A stretch of DNA of 64,000 bases from Argyresthia goedartella (taxonomy: Eukaryota; Arthropoda; Insecta; Lepidoptera; Argyresthiidae). A program made the position numbers and the translations under genes. The stretch lies in the NCBI GenBank assembly GCA_949825045.1, contig OX463807.1, positions 37,220,749-37,284,748 on the forward strand, in the 5' to 3' direction. The notes under the pieces were generated by a model. The model was not told the DNA's origin. It was given only the letters and a program-made list of their open reading frames with translations, and made no database searches. This document shows, piece by piece, positions 36,101 through 40,680 of this stretch (position 1 is its first letter; each line of letters opens with the position of its first letter).

Positions 36101-36926
36101 AAAATGGACTAACACTCCGATGTCCGTCTGTCTCTCTGTCTGTCCGTCTGTCACCAGGCTGTATCTCATAAACCTTGATACTTAGACAGTTGAAAATTTC
36201 ACTGATGATGTATTTCTGTTGCCGCTATTACAACAAATACTAAAAAACAGAATAAATAAAATATTTAAGGGGGCTCCCATACAACAGTTCTTTCAATACC
36301 ATATTCAAACTTACGAACGCACTTGGTTACGTAAATGGAGAGTGAATGTAGCCGCACCAATTATTTTGTAAACAACATTTTGCTATGTAAAATCCAAACT
36401 ATTCACTCCACACCATCCCTACCATTGTACGGTGGTACGGAACCCTACGTGCGCGAGTTCGACTCGCAATTAACCGGTTTTTCTTATTTATAATCTTATC
36501 CAATCTAATCTAATCAAATCCAATCTTGTCCAATCCAATCTCGTCCAATCCAATCTAATCTTATCTCGTCCAATCCCATCTAATCTTATCTCATCTAATC
36601 TCATCTAATCTAATCTAATCCAATCTCATCCAATGTGATTAGAATAAGATTTGATTAGATTGGATTAAATTGGATTAGATGAGACAAGATAAGATTTCAT
36701 CGTATCCAATCGAATGCAGTCTGATACAATCCAATCAAATTTAATTGCAGAGAAGCCAGGCAAGTGCCCAGAATTCCCGCGAGGCCCGTGGATCTGCACG
36801 GACATGTGCACGAGCGACAGCGACTGTCGCCGCGCGCTGAAGTGCTGCGGCAACCGGTGCGGCGCGCGCGCATGCCAGCTGCCCGACGCTGACGAGCCGC
36901 CGCCGCCGGGACAGGAATCAAAATAA
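6524..36926 (+). CDS. Secreted double-WAP-domain protein (4 exons)
   Basis: The gene joins four exons: 6524-6569, 7356-7447, 7908-7980 and 36751-36926. The total is 387 bases and 128 residues, with splice phases 1, 0 and 1 matching at every junction. Residues 1 to about 16 (MSYFNVLILMSIAVS) form a signal peptide. Two four-disulfide-core (WAP) domains follow, each with eight cysteines: domain 1 spans exons 2-3 (C-x8-C-x3-C-x5-C-x5-CC-x3-C-x3-C), and domain 2 is all in exon 4 (KCPEF..WIC..DMC..DC..KCC..RC..AC). An acidic, proline-rich tail (DADEPPPPGQESK) ends it. WAP proteins are typically secreted protease inhibitors or antimicrobial factors; which applies here cannot be told. The 28.8-kb intron 3 is nested transposons. 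The unproven step is joining exon 3 to exon 4, but phase and cysteine pattern both fit. Confidence 0.82.
6960..6969 (+). promoter_or_regulatory. TATA box inside WAP intron 1
   Basis: TATATAAAAG is followed about 30 bases later by ATCATTTG, the spacing of a metazoan core promoter. It lies 390 bases downstream of exon 1, so it may start an alternative transcript. The short ORF after it (ATG at about 7053) ends after 32 codons and shows no splice link to exon 2. Confidence 0.35.
7172..7310 (+). repeat. Retroposon 3' tail (CCAGCAGTGG type)
   Basis: The segment ends in TCTACCCAGCAGTGGAATATTATGG. A shorter CTTTGCCCAGCAGT occurs at about 53830. It resembles a non-LTR retrotransposon 3' end sitting just before WAP exon 2. 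No reading frame is kept. Confidence 0.4.
7356..7447 (+). CDS. WAP gene exon 2
   Basis: Acceptor TTGCAG at 7350-7355 and donor GTAGGA at 7448. It encodes the mature N-terminus (VYTQKTTCPPTLPVE) and cysteines 1-4 of WAP domain 1, entering in phase 1 and leaving in phase 0. Confidence 0.85.
7629..7885 (+). repeat. tRNA-headed SINE (family A), full copy
   Basis: The head GACCCGAATGGCCGAGTCGG (box A like tRNA-Leu/Ser) is followed by a box B, GGTTCGAGTCC, at about 7680-7690. A body with ATAAGTATGTGTATTGTTTTCTAG and TACAGGGAATCCTAG ends in an ATT-rich tail. Other copies lie at 39822-40090 (+), 59180-59399 (+, truncated) and 32788-32913 (-, truncated). The tail ends about 22 bases before WAP exon 3. 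Confidence 0.75.
7908..7980 (+). CDS. WAP gene exon 3
   Basis: The acceptor is ATTCGAG (ending at 7907) and the donor GTGAGT at 7981. It carries the CC pair and cysteines 7-8 of domain 1 (VCCPTECGGAMC), then ends in phase 1. The AT-rich acceptor tract is partly the tail of the preceding SINE. Confidence 0.8.
7985..8170 (-). repeat. LINE/SINE 3' tail abutting exon 3 donor
   Basis: Directly after the donor GTGAGT comes (TAGAA)n and then TATAAATAAATTTATTCGGAC. This is the reverse of a retroposon 3' end with pentamer repeats. The body to about 8170 is A-rich and non-coding. The insertion left only the first few intron bases untouched. Confidence 0.5.
8625..8720 (-). repeat. Dispersed repeat F, copy 1
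   Basis: TTACTTAGTATACG..TTTTTTGCCTCTTCCCTACATTGGACCACTC resembles 55235-55360 (same strand) and the inverse of 42160-42300. It is probably the 3' end of a retroposon. Confidence 0.4.
8721..9786. other. Non-genic intron sequence left of the Pao element
   Basis: No coding segment or repeat that I can name. It lies inside intron 3 of the WAP gene. Confidence 0.4.
9787..10066 (+). repeat. Pao element 5' LTR
   Basis: Begins TGTACAAGCCAACCTTGTAC and ends CATACATCTTTT. It is followed at once by TGGTCCTTCGAGCC, which has the position and TGG start of a primer binding site. It is about 45 bases longer than the 3' LTR. Confidence 0.75.
10525..11709 (+). pseudogene. Pao gag (DUF1759-like), ended by an in-frame stop
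   Basis: The 394-residue frame starts MIGKIIELQLISFESIK. Its central part (about residues 245-390; MELPEINGDYINWTSFKDLF) matches the gag core typical of BEL/Pao elements, which forms the particle shell. The TAG at 11707-11709 lies in frame with the next segment (DPRELPDVEAFVKFLE..), so the original gag-pol frame is broken by a single nonsense codon rather than ending naturally. It follows the 5' LTR by about 460 bases. Confidence 0.75.
11767..12453 (+). pseudogene. Pao zinc-knuckle and protease segment
   Basis: In frame with gag after its stop. It contains cysteine clusters (CPLCKSEHVLMNC, then CKNCLF..CNICKRFHHASLH) that bind zinc and nucleic acid. A retroviral-type aspartic protease follows with LLDQGSQVNLI, the D-Q-G active site used by Pao elements. 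Near 12390 the frame shifts, and a stretch of protease-to-RT linker appears lost. Confidence 0.75.
12390..12707 (+). pseudogene. Pao pre-RT segment, truncated
   Basis: In another frame this continues pol: TDWSHLNNIKLADP, then PGRIDMLLGAEVYADI, TKLGWILSG and SRFWEIEDI, the conserved stretch just before reverse transcriptase in Pao pol. It stops at about 12707, where the antisense gypsy sequence begins. The expected RT, RNase H and integrase are found nowhere in the window. Confidence 0.7.
12718..13638 (-). pseudogene. Chimeric frame: LINE endonuclease fused to gypsy RNase H
   Basis: A 315-residue open frame. Its first ~260 residues are an APE-type LINE endonuclease: FNAGSL, INETWL, GGGVGFYV, LLLGDFNINV, TTIDLICTD and DLGRHAFL. 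From about 12860 onward it reads gypsy RNase H (RWSVSEQEMYAVIYTLKRFE, RTDHKSLTFI). The gypsy RNase H runs FCSQAFKGAQ (near 13885) and resumes at RWSVSEQE, so the LINE piece splits that domain. The LINE keeps its 5' end and lacks its RT, the opposite of usual 5' truncation. Expression as a fusion is not suggested. Confidence 0.7.
13843..14424 (-). pseudogene. Gypsy RT thumb / RNase H, N-terminal part
   Basis: Continues reverse transcriptase after a frameshift at the catalytic site: LLGHILSTRGLQMDPDKIE, RAFLGFINYFRRFI, then RNase H with YYVQCDASAIGIGG and FCSQAFKGAQ. At about 13885 the sequence leaves gypsy and enters the inserted LINE 5' region. Confidence 0.75.
14405..15163 (-). pseudogene. 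Gypsy-type reverse transcriptase
   Basis: Shows the palm motifs: EVRILLDARQLN, IIDIKDAYFSIPL (motif A Asp), LPQGLKTSVGSFSRAM (motif B) and NFVDDF (motif C; FVDD in place of the usual YVDD). A frameshift follows immediately, and another separates it from the protease frame at about 15160. The enzyme would have copied element RNA into DNA. Confidence 0.8.
15156..15752 (-). pseudogene. Gypsy-type pol start with aspartic protease
   Basis: The frame overlaps the gag end by a few bases. The active site is in SLIDSGSEISVI (D-S-G), followed by LPLTIGECVIDTPMLVL and YLILGTTDASQFNV. The first ~75 residues are linker. It ends at a TGA at about 15156, which is followed in another frame by RT. Confidence 0.7.
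15752..16810 (-). CDS. Gypsy-type gag
   Basis: An open frame of 352 residues from ATG 16810. The middle (residues ~85-240; KLPTFDGRSLENPMIFLRDL, FREVFWGDNEQE, RFLTAKFDSKKGQSMEEFF) is a retrotransposon capsid. The C-terminal third is rich in Arg, Asn and Gly (RARGYFRGRGK) and lacks CCHC knuckles, suggesting RNA binding by a basic tail. This frame is intact although downstream pol is broken. Confidence 0.72.
   Translation of the reverse strand: MGRARKNVSRVVQVDSLSQTSVLNNEMASGQVTQLLSEIVNRLDSLERGSSTSNTLDRQTDRQELETFEQSVEKRQTCIVKMTQKLPTFDGRSLENPMIFLRDLKAYIKVSGDSSRALIWATDILVGIAKVRMSIYRDSWRTYSDFEKDFREVFWGDNEQELIKQRFLTAKFDSKKGQSMEEFFASQLNSIYELTIPFTDTEKINTIFRQLPRDIQVAFFARKEPITIRDAVEFLRHLERNVDGELSALHGSETMNTNNVRRNSYMRGHYRALRVNTMQYNVVSRRNNYNAGTKARNEFGTRARGYFRGRGKQLQASFKAIGFQRGNDVSDNTEAGQSSSDRNNAKSSNSKN
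16811..19235. other. Gypsy 5' leader and unassigned sequence
   Basis: No protein-coding segment is recognised. It probably contains the gypsy leader (to about 17300) and possibly its 5' LTR. A hairpin lies at 17702-17727. Near 19190-19230 the words GGCGATGGGCTAGCCCTCTGTCACGC are the reverse of the end of the CGTCACGCC-type repeat, so a copy was inserted just before the env remnant. Confidence 0.4.
17702..17727. repeat. Perfect short hairpin
   Basis: CATAGTTCGGTA, then AA, then TACCGAACTATG: 12-base arms with a two-base loop. It may be a relic of a mobile-element end or a cruciform-forming site. Confidence 0.6.
19236..20081 (+). pseudogene. Retroviral env-like remnant of the Pao element
   Basis: The reading frame from about 19238 to 19702 is cysteine-rich (about a dozen Cys, as in CCDECQLRIIC) and looks like an ectodomain. 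A frameshift around 19665-19700 moves it to a second frame that ends at 20081. The second part carries a membrane segment (SLLSIAVIIVALVWC) followed by a basic tail (IRKKC), as in envelope proteins. It lies directly before the 3' LTR, the normal env position. Upstream it meets a stop and a short-repeat insertion, so the N-terminal part is missing. It is a broken fossil. Confidence 0.6.
20153..20387 (+). repeat. Pao element 3' LTR
   Basis: Matches the 5' LTR nearly base for base from TGTACAAGCC to CATCTTTTT. It lacks about 49 bases after TTGTAC (the 5' copy has AATGCGAACGCGGC..AATTGTAT there) and has an extra ACTT. The direct TTGTA words at the gap suggest a slippage deletion. Confidence 0.75.
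20663..21896 (+). pseudogene. Jockey LINE ORF1 (gag-like, zinc knuckles)
   Basis: Two overlapping frames, 20663-21514 and 21483-21896, formed one protein before a frameshift near 21510. The N-terminal part is basic. Residues ~145-165 (FHTYSRKDEKLSKVVIRGLP) start the domain that precedes the zinc knuckles in Jockey gag. The knuckles are CYRCQRFGHAAKNC and CVKCTELHSSKDC, with a third begun as CCNC. It would coat element RNA. Confidence 0.78.
21880..23787 (+). pseudogene. Jockey LINE ORF2, endonuclease and RT N-terminal part
   Basis: ORF2 overlaps the end of ORF1. The APE endonuclease covers residues ~8-230: LMYWNADGIRS, VNETRL, GVALLIKSD, IMGDLNAKHTLWN and SSNHLPVVF. Reverse transcriptase follows: KSPGPDSITNILLKNLP, PISLLSTLGKLYERL and EQFGFRRGHST. 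At about 23622-23640 the reading passes from NSTTG straight to RVWHDGL, so the motif A block with the catalytic Asp (usually F-L-D-x-x-K-A-F-D) is gone by an in-frame deletion. The frame then enters the ATT-rich tail of the inserted LINE. Confidence 0.8.
24386..24985 (-). pseudogene. LINE-2 ORF2 C-terminal part
   Basis: Follows the RT after a frameshift near 25140. Contains the GVLIDHHLTF, LALCQSILTYCITSWGG and LERAQRAILKV words usual after LINE reverse transcriptase (thumb and C-terminal region). The stop is at 24386. Confidence 0.75.
25138..26592 (-). pseudogene. LINE-2 ORF2 reverse transcriptase
   Basis: Starts within the linker after endonuclease. The UGA at 26389-26391 interrupts an otherwise continuous frame (KLSR, stop, QKVIKPWITPG). 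RT motifs are intact: YRPISILPSITKLLERL, QFGFRRNIST, LGIFLDLAKAFDTV (motif A), GVPQGSIIGPTLFLIYIND (motif B) and VTYADDTALLFS (motif C). Downstream it frameshifts near 25140. The catalytic core is intact, but the stop, frameshift and lost 5' part make it inactive. Confidence 0.82.
26593..27393 (+). pseudogene. Jockey LINE ORF2, RT C-terminal part
   Basis: The host LINE resumes at GVPQVSVLGPYLFLVYLNDIP (motif B; the usual G after Q is V), then LACFADDTAVFTSS (motif C FADD), WKLKLNGSKTDAILF and VKYLGIILDTKLNW. The stop at 27391-27393 is the natural C-terminus (NHYFLNSE). Confidence 0.8.
27536..27543. repeat. P element target duplication, left
   Basis: TATTCAAC, identical to 32483-32490 on the other side of the element. 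Confidence 0.9.
27677..27756 (+). CDS. P transposase exon 1 (THAP N-terminus)
   Basis: Starts MPTCAILTC, the first zinc-binding cysteine pair of a THAP finger. Donor GTAAGT at 27757; ends in phase 2. Confidence 0.82.
28322..28444. repeat. Foldback inside P transposase intron 1
   Basis: Inverted arms CTCCGTTCACAGTT (left) and AACTGTGAACGGAG (right), with further pairing of CCTTTGCCTCTCTT-type words inside; total 123 bp. Probably a MITE nested in the P element. Confidence 0.6.
28500..28735 (+). repeat. 107-bp tandem repeat in P intron 1
   Basis: The words GTCCGATTTGACTCAAAATC, GTCCGATTTACTTCAAAATC and TTCCGATTTGCTTCAA occur about 107 bases apart (28501, 28608, 28715), with shared TATCTGGGGAYCCGGTT, giving 2.2 diverged units. 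Confidence 0.6.
28771..28963 (+). CDS. P transposase exon 2 (rest of THAP domain)
   Basis: Acceptor TTTCAG. Carries the W of KEKWIEAV, the C-x-x-H of CSIHF and the AVPT box, completing the C2CH finger. Donor GTTAGT at 28964. The order Cys-Cys, Trp, Cys-His, AVPT fits the THAP family. Confidence 0.82.
29130..29195 (+). CDS. P transposase exon 3
   Basis: 66 bases, phase 0 both sides, acceptor ATTAG, donor GTGTAT. It encodes DPEKNHINECVSVGD and is a near duplicate of exon 4. Confidence 0.65.
29276..29341 (+). CDS. P transposase exon 4 (duplicate of exon 3)
   Basis: 66 bases, phase 0 both sides, acceptor CTCAG, donor GTAAAT. It encodes KPEKTHLNECVSEGD, aligned residue by residue with exon 3. 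Confidence 0.65.
29410..29460 (+). CDS. P transposase exon 5
   Basis: 51 bases in phase 0 between acceptor TTTTTAG and donor GTAGGT. Encodes an acidic linker (TSKQAESEEPSLLTTDR). Confidence 0.55.
29546..29610 (+). repeat. CGTCACGCC-type repeat, copy
   Basis: GTGTCACGCCTTTTTCCATGC, then GGGGTGGCAAAGGCAC, in intron 5 of the P transposase. Same family as the copies at 43799 and 56266. Confidence 0.5.
32483..32490. repeat. P element target duplication, right
   Basis: TATTCAAC, the second copy of the 8-bp target of the P element. Confidence 0.9.
32788..32913 (-). repeat. SINE family A, truncated copy
   Basis: The - strand holds the 3' half of the SINE (GGTTGTTTATCTATCTAAG, ATAAGTATGTG, TACAGGGAATCCTAG, GTGTCCAAGG). 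The tRNA head is missing. Confidence 0.65.
33412..34272 (-). pseudogene. LINE-3 reverse transcriptase remnants
   Basis: Fragments in three frames: YYANDTNVVYHGE near 34240 (motif C region), EVIKYLSILIDEKLNFNHSF near 34000, and a C-terminal piece with LSVRQFYALEIILCTQ and PVPRVNTCFTNRFGVPAAFHIYNRV (33708-33412). These align in order with the end of LINE-2. Confidence 0.6.
34657..35466 (-). pseudogene. LINE-3 APE endonuclease
   Basis: A 269-residue open frame with NIVHINAQTI, VSESFLKPS, GGVAIYLRV, LILGDFNTCRLE, LLDIMITSN and SFHDLVYLSY, the ordered motifs of LINE endonucleases that nick target DNA. The Asn, Glu and GDFN Asp are present. It runs into degraded linker after 34657. Confidence 0.75.
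35471..36063 (-). pseudogene. Second LINE linker fragment (LINE-3b)
   Basis: Two frames: TWITPSLIRCTKHRVRLHS (near 35850) and ELTSFPVSDNPKQLMHICNE..FFLNVGQRLANI (35638-35440). This region normally lies between endonuclease and RT, yet here it precedes LINE-3's endonuclease in reading direction. So it belongs to another copy, which LINE-3 probably invaded. An ATTATTGTTATTG run lies at 35885-35900. Confidence 0.6.
36055..36110. repeat. 21-bp perfect hairpin
   Basis: The arm at 36055-36075 (AGTCCATTTTTAGGGTTCC plus GT) pairs perfectly with 36090-36110 around a 14-base loop. It marks the junction between the LINE fragment and the AGGGTTCCGTA repeat. Confidence 0.75.
36063..36482 (-). repeat. AGGGTTCCGTA repeat (family G), copy 1
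   Basis: Edged by AGGGTTCCGTA and its complement TACGGAACCCT, with internal CTGTCTGTCCGTCTGTCACCAG, TAAGGGGGCTCCCATACAACA and CGAGTTCGACTCGCA. The same words occur in the opposite order at 50378-50773. It is a lepidopteran-type dispersed element; SINE or MITE is undecided. Confidence 0.65.
36485..36700. repeat. Pentamer array (YAATC)n with inverted part
   Basis: From 36485 to about 36630, variants of TAATC and CAATC run in one direction; from about 36636 the complement (GATTA, GATTGGATTA) follows. It ends about 50 bases before WAP exon 4 and supplies much of the pyrimidine-rich acceptor region. Confidence 0.75.
36751..36926 (+). CDS. WAP gene exon 4 (second WAP domain)
   Basis: Acceptor TAATTGCAG; entry phase 1 matches exon 3. 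Encodes EKPGKCPEFPRGPWICTDMC through the CC pair and the last two cysteines, then a proline-rich tail and TAA at 36924-36926. It is GC-rich, unlike the surrounding repeats. Confidence 0.88.
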
Positions 36927-36975
36927 CAACATAGTGTCACGTGATATCCCATACGGGGTACAAGCAGCGGCACGA

Positions 36976-37068
36976 AACTCTAGCGCTGGCCTTGGCAGTG
37001 AGTCTCTTTCGCGTTCATTATTTAAATATTGCCCTCGGTCTCGTTTAGCTAAGGTCAGCGCTAGAGTT
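36976..37068. repeat. Inverted repeat in WAP 3' UTR
   Basis: AACTCTAGCGCTGGCCTT (36976-36993) pairs with AAGGTCAGCGCTAGAGTT (37051-37068) with one mismatch, making a stem around a 57-base loop just after the stop codon. Confidence 0.6.
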
Positions 37069-37133
37069 AAATGGCGGCACCTATACAAGGCGAAGCACAG
37101 AGCCGGCGTTTAGCCAATGCTCTATTTTACAGG

Positions 37134-37139
37134 AATAAA
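37134..37139 (+). other. Likely polyadenylation signal of WAP gene
   Basis: AATAAA, 208 bases after the stop. It is the first such hexamer downstream on this strand. Confidence 0.45.
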
Positions 37140-37245
37140 TATAAAACACAAACTTTTTTTATCTTAAGTTGGCGCAACTGTGCCTTTGTCACTCCGTAAG
37201 GGTCAAGGCGTGACGCTGTTCATTCGCCACATCCTCATGACGACC

Positions 37246-37312
37246 TTGGCGGCGTATCAGTCGAAGTTCGGCTAAGCAAGAGCTCCCGGGTTCGATTCCC
37301 GGCATGCACAGA
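37246..37312 (+). repeat. tRNA-like SINE head (family C)
   Basis: Box-A-like TGGCGGCGTATCAGTCG and box B GGTTCGATTCC followed by CGGCATGCAC. It looks tRNA-derived, but the arms do not pair as a functional tRNA. Confidence 0.4.
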
Positions 37313-38017
37313 ATAAAAATCGTCGTATCTTGGAAAAAATATTTCCGGACGAGATCTAACAAAATAAAAGTGAACTCAATTCTATACAGATTCCTATCAC
37401 AAACTTAAAATTGAAATGAGCTAAAACGACAAGGAGGTTTTAGAATGGATATACGGCTTACGTGCCGAAGTACAAGGTATTTCGCCACCATTCTATTTAG
37501 TGTGTAAAAAATGTGTTGTGGGCCTTTTAACATCGCCGTTTGTTCCGAAGAGAATCAAGTTAGCTTGTCCCCGCGACAAAAATGACAGAACTTTTCTGTT
37601 GCTTTATTCAGAAAATGTAAGGCCCACTATTTCGAGTCCTCAAAGTTATTCAGAGAACAGTTTTGACTCGCGTTTCAACTAGTAGGCCCAACCCACAGCC
37701 ATATCGCCGTAGTTTATGTCAATTTGATGTTTAGTTCATGGAAAAACGGTCACTTTACCACAGATTTCGGTCGATTCAAGTAAGAAAAGTTCTGTCAGAC
37801 GAGGTGTACGAGATTTATACCTCCTCCAGTACTTATTATTCTGAGAGAGACCGCCTCCCCCCGCCCCGCGCACCGATTCAATTTGCGCCAGAGTTCATTA
37901 GCAACTGACGACAGCCACTTAAAAAAATAATTAAGAACAAATGCCGCAGCCAGTCGGCCACCTTGGATTAATTTATGCTCAGGAAAATTGTAAGAAAATG
38001 CGATGTTATAAATTAAT
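37313..38017. other. Non-genic intergenic stretch
   Basis: No gene or nameable repeat. A short open frame of 60 codons at 37500-37682 shows no family features. Confidence 0.35.
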
Positions 38018-38081
38018 TTAAAGTGTTTTGGGTTTACTTTCTCAGGTACTTAAAGTGTTTTGGGTTTACTTTCTCAGGTAT
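38018..38081. repeat. 32-bp tandem duplication
   Basis: Two identical 32-base units starting TTAAAGTGTTTTGGG and ending CTCAGGTA(C). Confidence 0.85.
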
Positions 38082-38209
38082 CTCTTTACTTGTTTTGAAC
38101 CGACTTACCAACTTAATGAAGTTTCAGTAGATAGCGTGATTCCATCTTATCGTATTAGGCGTAGGAGTATTTAATTTAATGATTTATTTAACAATTTAAA
38201 AAAAATACA

Positions 38210-38310
38210 TAGGATCACACATTTTTCCGTAGGGGGTGGCAGAGGCACAGTTGCACACGTTTAGCCAGTTTGCGTGATAGGGGGCTAGCCCATCGCCGCA
38301 GCTTTGGAGG
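38210..38310 (+). repeat. CGTCACGCC-type repeat, copy
   Basis: GATCACACATTTTTCCGTAGG, then GGGTGGCAGAGGCACAG, TTAGCCAG, and GATAGGGGGCTAGCCCATCG at the end. This copy includes the GGGGGCTAG end seen also at 43890. Confidence 0.5.
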
Positions 38311-38623
38311 TGTGAAGGTTTCATCACGATGATATCCATTAACGTTAGAACGTATTTTATATCATTGGACTTTCCGTAGTCATTGCAAAAAGTGCATAAA
38401 TAAAGTCCAAAGTTTAATATTGTACTGTTTTTCAGTGGAATTCATTTCATTTTAATTGTTCTCAGCGTTATAGAGATTTTTGTTCGCAAATTGCGGTCTA
38501 GATTCCGAGAGAGCTTTTGTGTGAGCTTTCCCCTTGAGATACTTACTGCTGAGGTGGGACCCACAGTTAGTGGAAAGTTCCTGTCGTTAGAGAAAAGTTG
38601 CATTATATAATTCTTTATTTCTG

Positions 38624-38760
38624 TTTATTCTGTGTTTCTGCTGCTCTGGCAATCCCCTGTACACTACACAGGGTATCTATCCTAGTGTGGGGGCAGTAGC
38701 AATGTATGTGTCTGTATGTAAATGTTTATGTTTCTGCTTATACTTATGTTTATGTTGGAA
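38624..38760 (+). repeat. SINE family B, 3' part
   Basis: GTGTTTCTGCTGCTCTGGCA, ACACAGGGTATC, CTAGTGTGGG and AATGTATGTGTCTGTATG match in order the body of the copy at 57503-57697. Confidence 0.55.
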
Positions 38761-38970
38761 ATACTTTTTTCATGCGGAAACAAAGATTTGTACCCTCGTT
38801 TAGCTAGTACATAATTCACTTCAATTCAAAAGAGCTTATCCGTGTTACTACAAAACATTTGGACATAATTTAACCTCAAAACAAACGTCAAATCACATAC
38901 ATTTATGTCTTTAAACAAGTGTTGAAAACGAGTTTATTTTTTTGTGCTAAGGCCCGACTGCACTTGGCTG

Positions 38971-39123
38971 ATGTTTTCTTATAGTTTCCATTGTTATGTT
39001 TTCTTATAGTTTCCATTGTTATGTTTTCTTATAGTTTCCATTGTTATGTTTTCTTATAGTTTCCATTGTTATATTTTCTTATAGTTTCCATTGTTATGTT
39101 TTCTTATAGTTTCCATTGTCATG
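38971..39123. repeat. 25-bp tandem repeat, 6 units
   Basis: The unit ATGTTTTCTTATAGTTTCCA plus TTGTT repeats six times (38971-39120), with one G-to-A change in unit five and a final TGTC, indicating recent expansion by slippage. Confidence 0.92.
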
Positions 39124-39207
39124 TTTTCAAACTCTAAGATTGAAGCAAAGGGATGTCTTCATAACCAATATTTTTTGTTGATTTGGAAAGGGAAATATTA
39201 AACGGCA

Positions 39208-39410
39208 CATCAAAAATTCTGATTTGCACAGCAAATATCAGGGCAAAATACTGTGGTAGCTTAGGTGTAGGATAAATATATCCTTCGTGTTAGGTTCTTA
39301 GGAACAACAAAAAATACTTAAAACACAAACTTAAGTACACATAAAATATTTAAAACAAAACAAGTGTTTTTGTTGATCCTTTTTTGCTGTGCAAATCAGT
39401 ATTTCTGATG
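39208..39410. mobile_element. MITE with family-A-like core, different ends
   Basis: Inverted ends of 28 bp (CATCAAAAATTCTGATTTGC at left, 26 of 28 pairing with 39383-39410) enclose ATCAGGGCAAAATACTGTGGTAGCTTAGGTGTAGG and CCTTCGTGTTAGG, words shared with the core of the MITE at 2686-3061. The ends are unrelated to that MITE. Confidence 0.6.
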
Positions 39411-39821
39411 AGCGATTAACTAGCCATTTGGAAAGTGTCTCACCTAAGAGGAATAACGCTTCAAAGATAGGCATTTGAAAATACCTATCATAATAAACGC
39501 AACGTCATGAAGGTATCCGCTACTTCAATTAAGCGCGCGATGCAGCTCTTCCGTATTTTTTATAAAATATCGTTACCAGGTCATCGTTCCAAAAAAAACG
39601 AAATCCAGAATAAACTCCATGAATTATCCAACGAGCGTTTTCCATTAGCACATGCTGGGGAATCCGATCACGGACATGCACTGGCCAACTGGTCCGTAGA
39701 ATAGACGGACCGGAGCGGAGGCACATACGTTGACCCATCGAGTCGAGAACGCGATTGCCTTTGTGCACCTCACTGCAATAAAGCCTACAGCGTGTCGTCA
39801 CGAATCCAGGGAACCTACCTC
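39411..39821. other. Non-genic intergenic stretch
   Basis: No recognisable gene or repeat. Short frames here carry no family motifs. Confidence 0.35.
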
Positions 39822-40090
39822 GACGACCCGAATGGCCGAGTAGGCAGTGACCCTGCCTACGAAGCCAAGGGTCTTGGGTTCGAGTCCCGGTGGGGGAAAA
39901 TATTTGTTTGATGAGAACGGATGTTTGAACCCTAGTCCATGACTAGGTTTCAAACATCCGACTTGTTTCTCTATCTAAGTATAATATTTATCTATATAAG
40001 TATGTGTATCGTTGTCTAGTACCAAGATACAGGGAATCCTAGTTTGGGGCTAGATCAATGCGTGTAAAAGTGTCCAAGATATTATTATTT
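39822..40090 (+). repeat. SINE family A, full copy
   Basis: Head GACCCGAATGGCCGAGTAGG with box B GGTTCGAGTCC, body and ATT-rich tail, as at 7629-7885. A small inverted duplication (CCCTAGTCCATGACTAGG) is added in the middle. Confidence 0.75.
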
Positions 40091-40582
40091 ATATCCAAGA
40101 TATTATTACCCATAGCGACCTACCTACCCTATACCTATATTATTATTTATTTATAACCAGCTGTCCGTGAATTTCATAATCGCCGGTTAGGGAATTGACT
40201 GTTGAGAAGGGTTGACATTGTGCGCACGGTATTTGCGTTGTAACAAAGACTAAATAAGTAATGATAAAACATAATATTTCATTTCGACCAAATCGGCTGC
40301 ACCTGCACTCGAGTTGATATCAAAACGGAGAGTTCGTTAAATTGATTAGTTTTGTAGTAGGCTCAATAATATCTACCTACCAAAGCTAAGTAAGAATATT
40401 CGCAAGCGATGCGACACTATTCTTTGAATAACGTCGCAAAAGGATCGTGAAGGGCCAGACCAGGTTTGAATACGTTAGTAATTTAATAGACATAAGTACA
40501 AACACATTTGACTTGAGCAACGGGAGCTGTTTTATCCGCGCTCCTAATGTGGAGATTTTATTTCGCGCCTGCAAGTGAGGTG

Positions 40583-40680
40583 ATTTTTTTTTTGTCGGTG
40601 GGAAAAAAATTGAAGTACCCAAGCCCAGACCTCCCTCCTATATCCGGGTCCGTACACATTGAGCGGGCTTCAGCTCGTGT
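40583..40680 (-). repeat. Dispersed repeat E, copy 2
   Basis: On the - strand CACGAGCTGAAGCCCGCTC, GACCCGGATATAGGAGGGAGG and an A-rich end, matching 5393-5500. Confidence 0.55.

Noticed and set aside
36665..36973. Arg/Ala/Ser-rich open frames on the - strand
   Set aside because: Antisense shadows of the GC-rich WAP exon 4.
38971..39123. CRISPR-like array (regular 25-bp repeats)
   Set aside because: Repeats are head to tail without spacers, and the context is eukaryotic.
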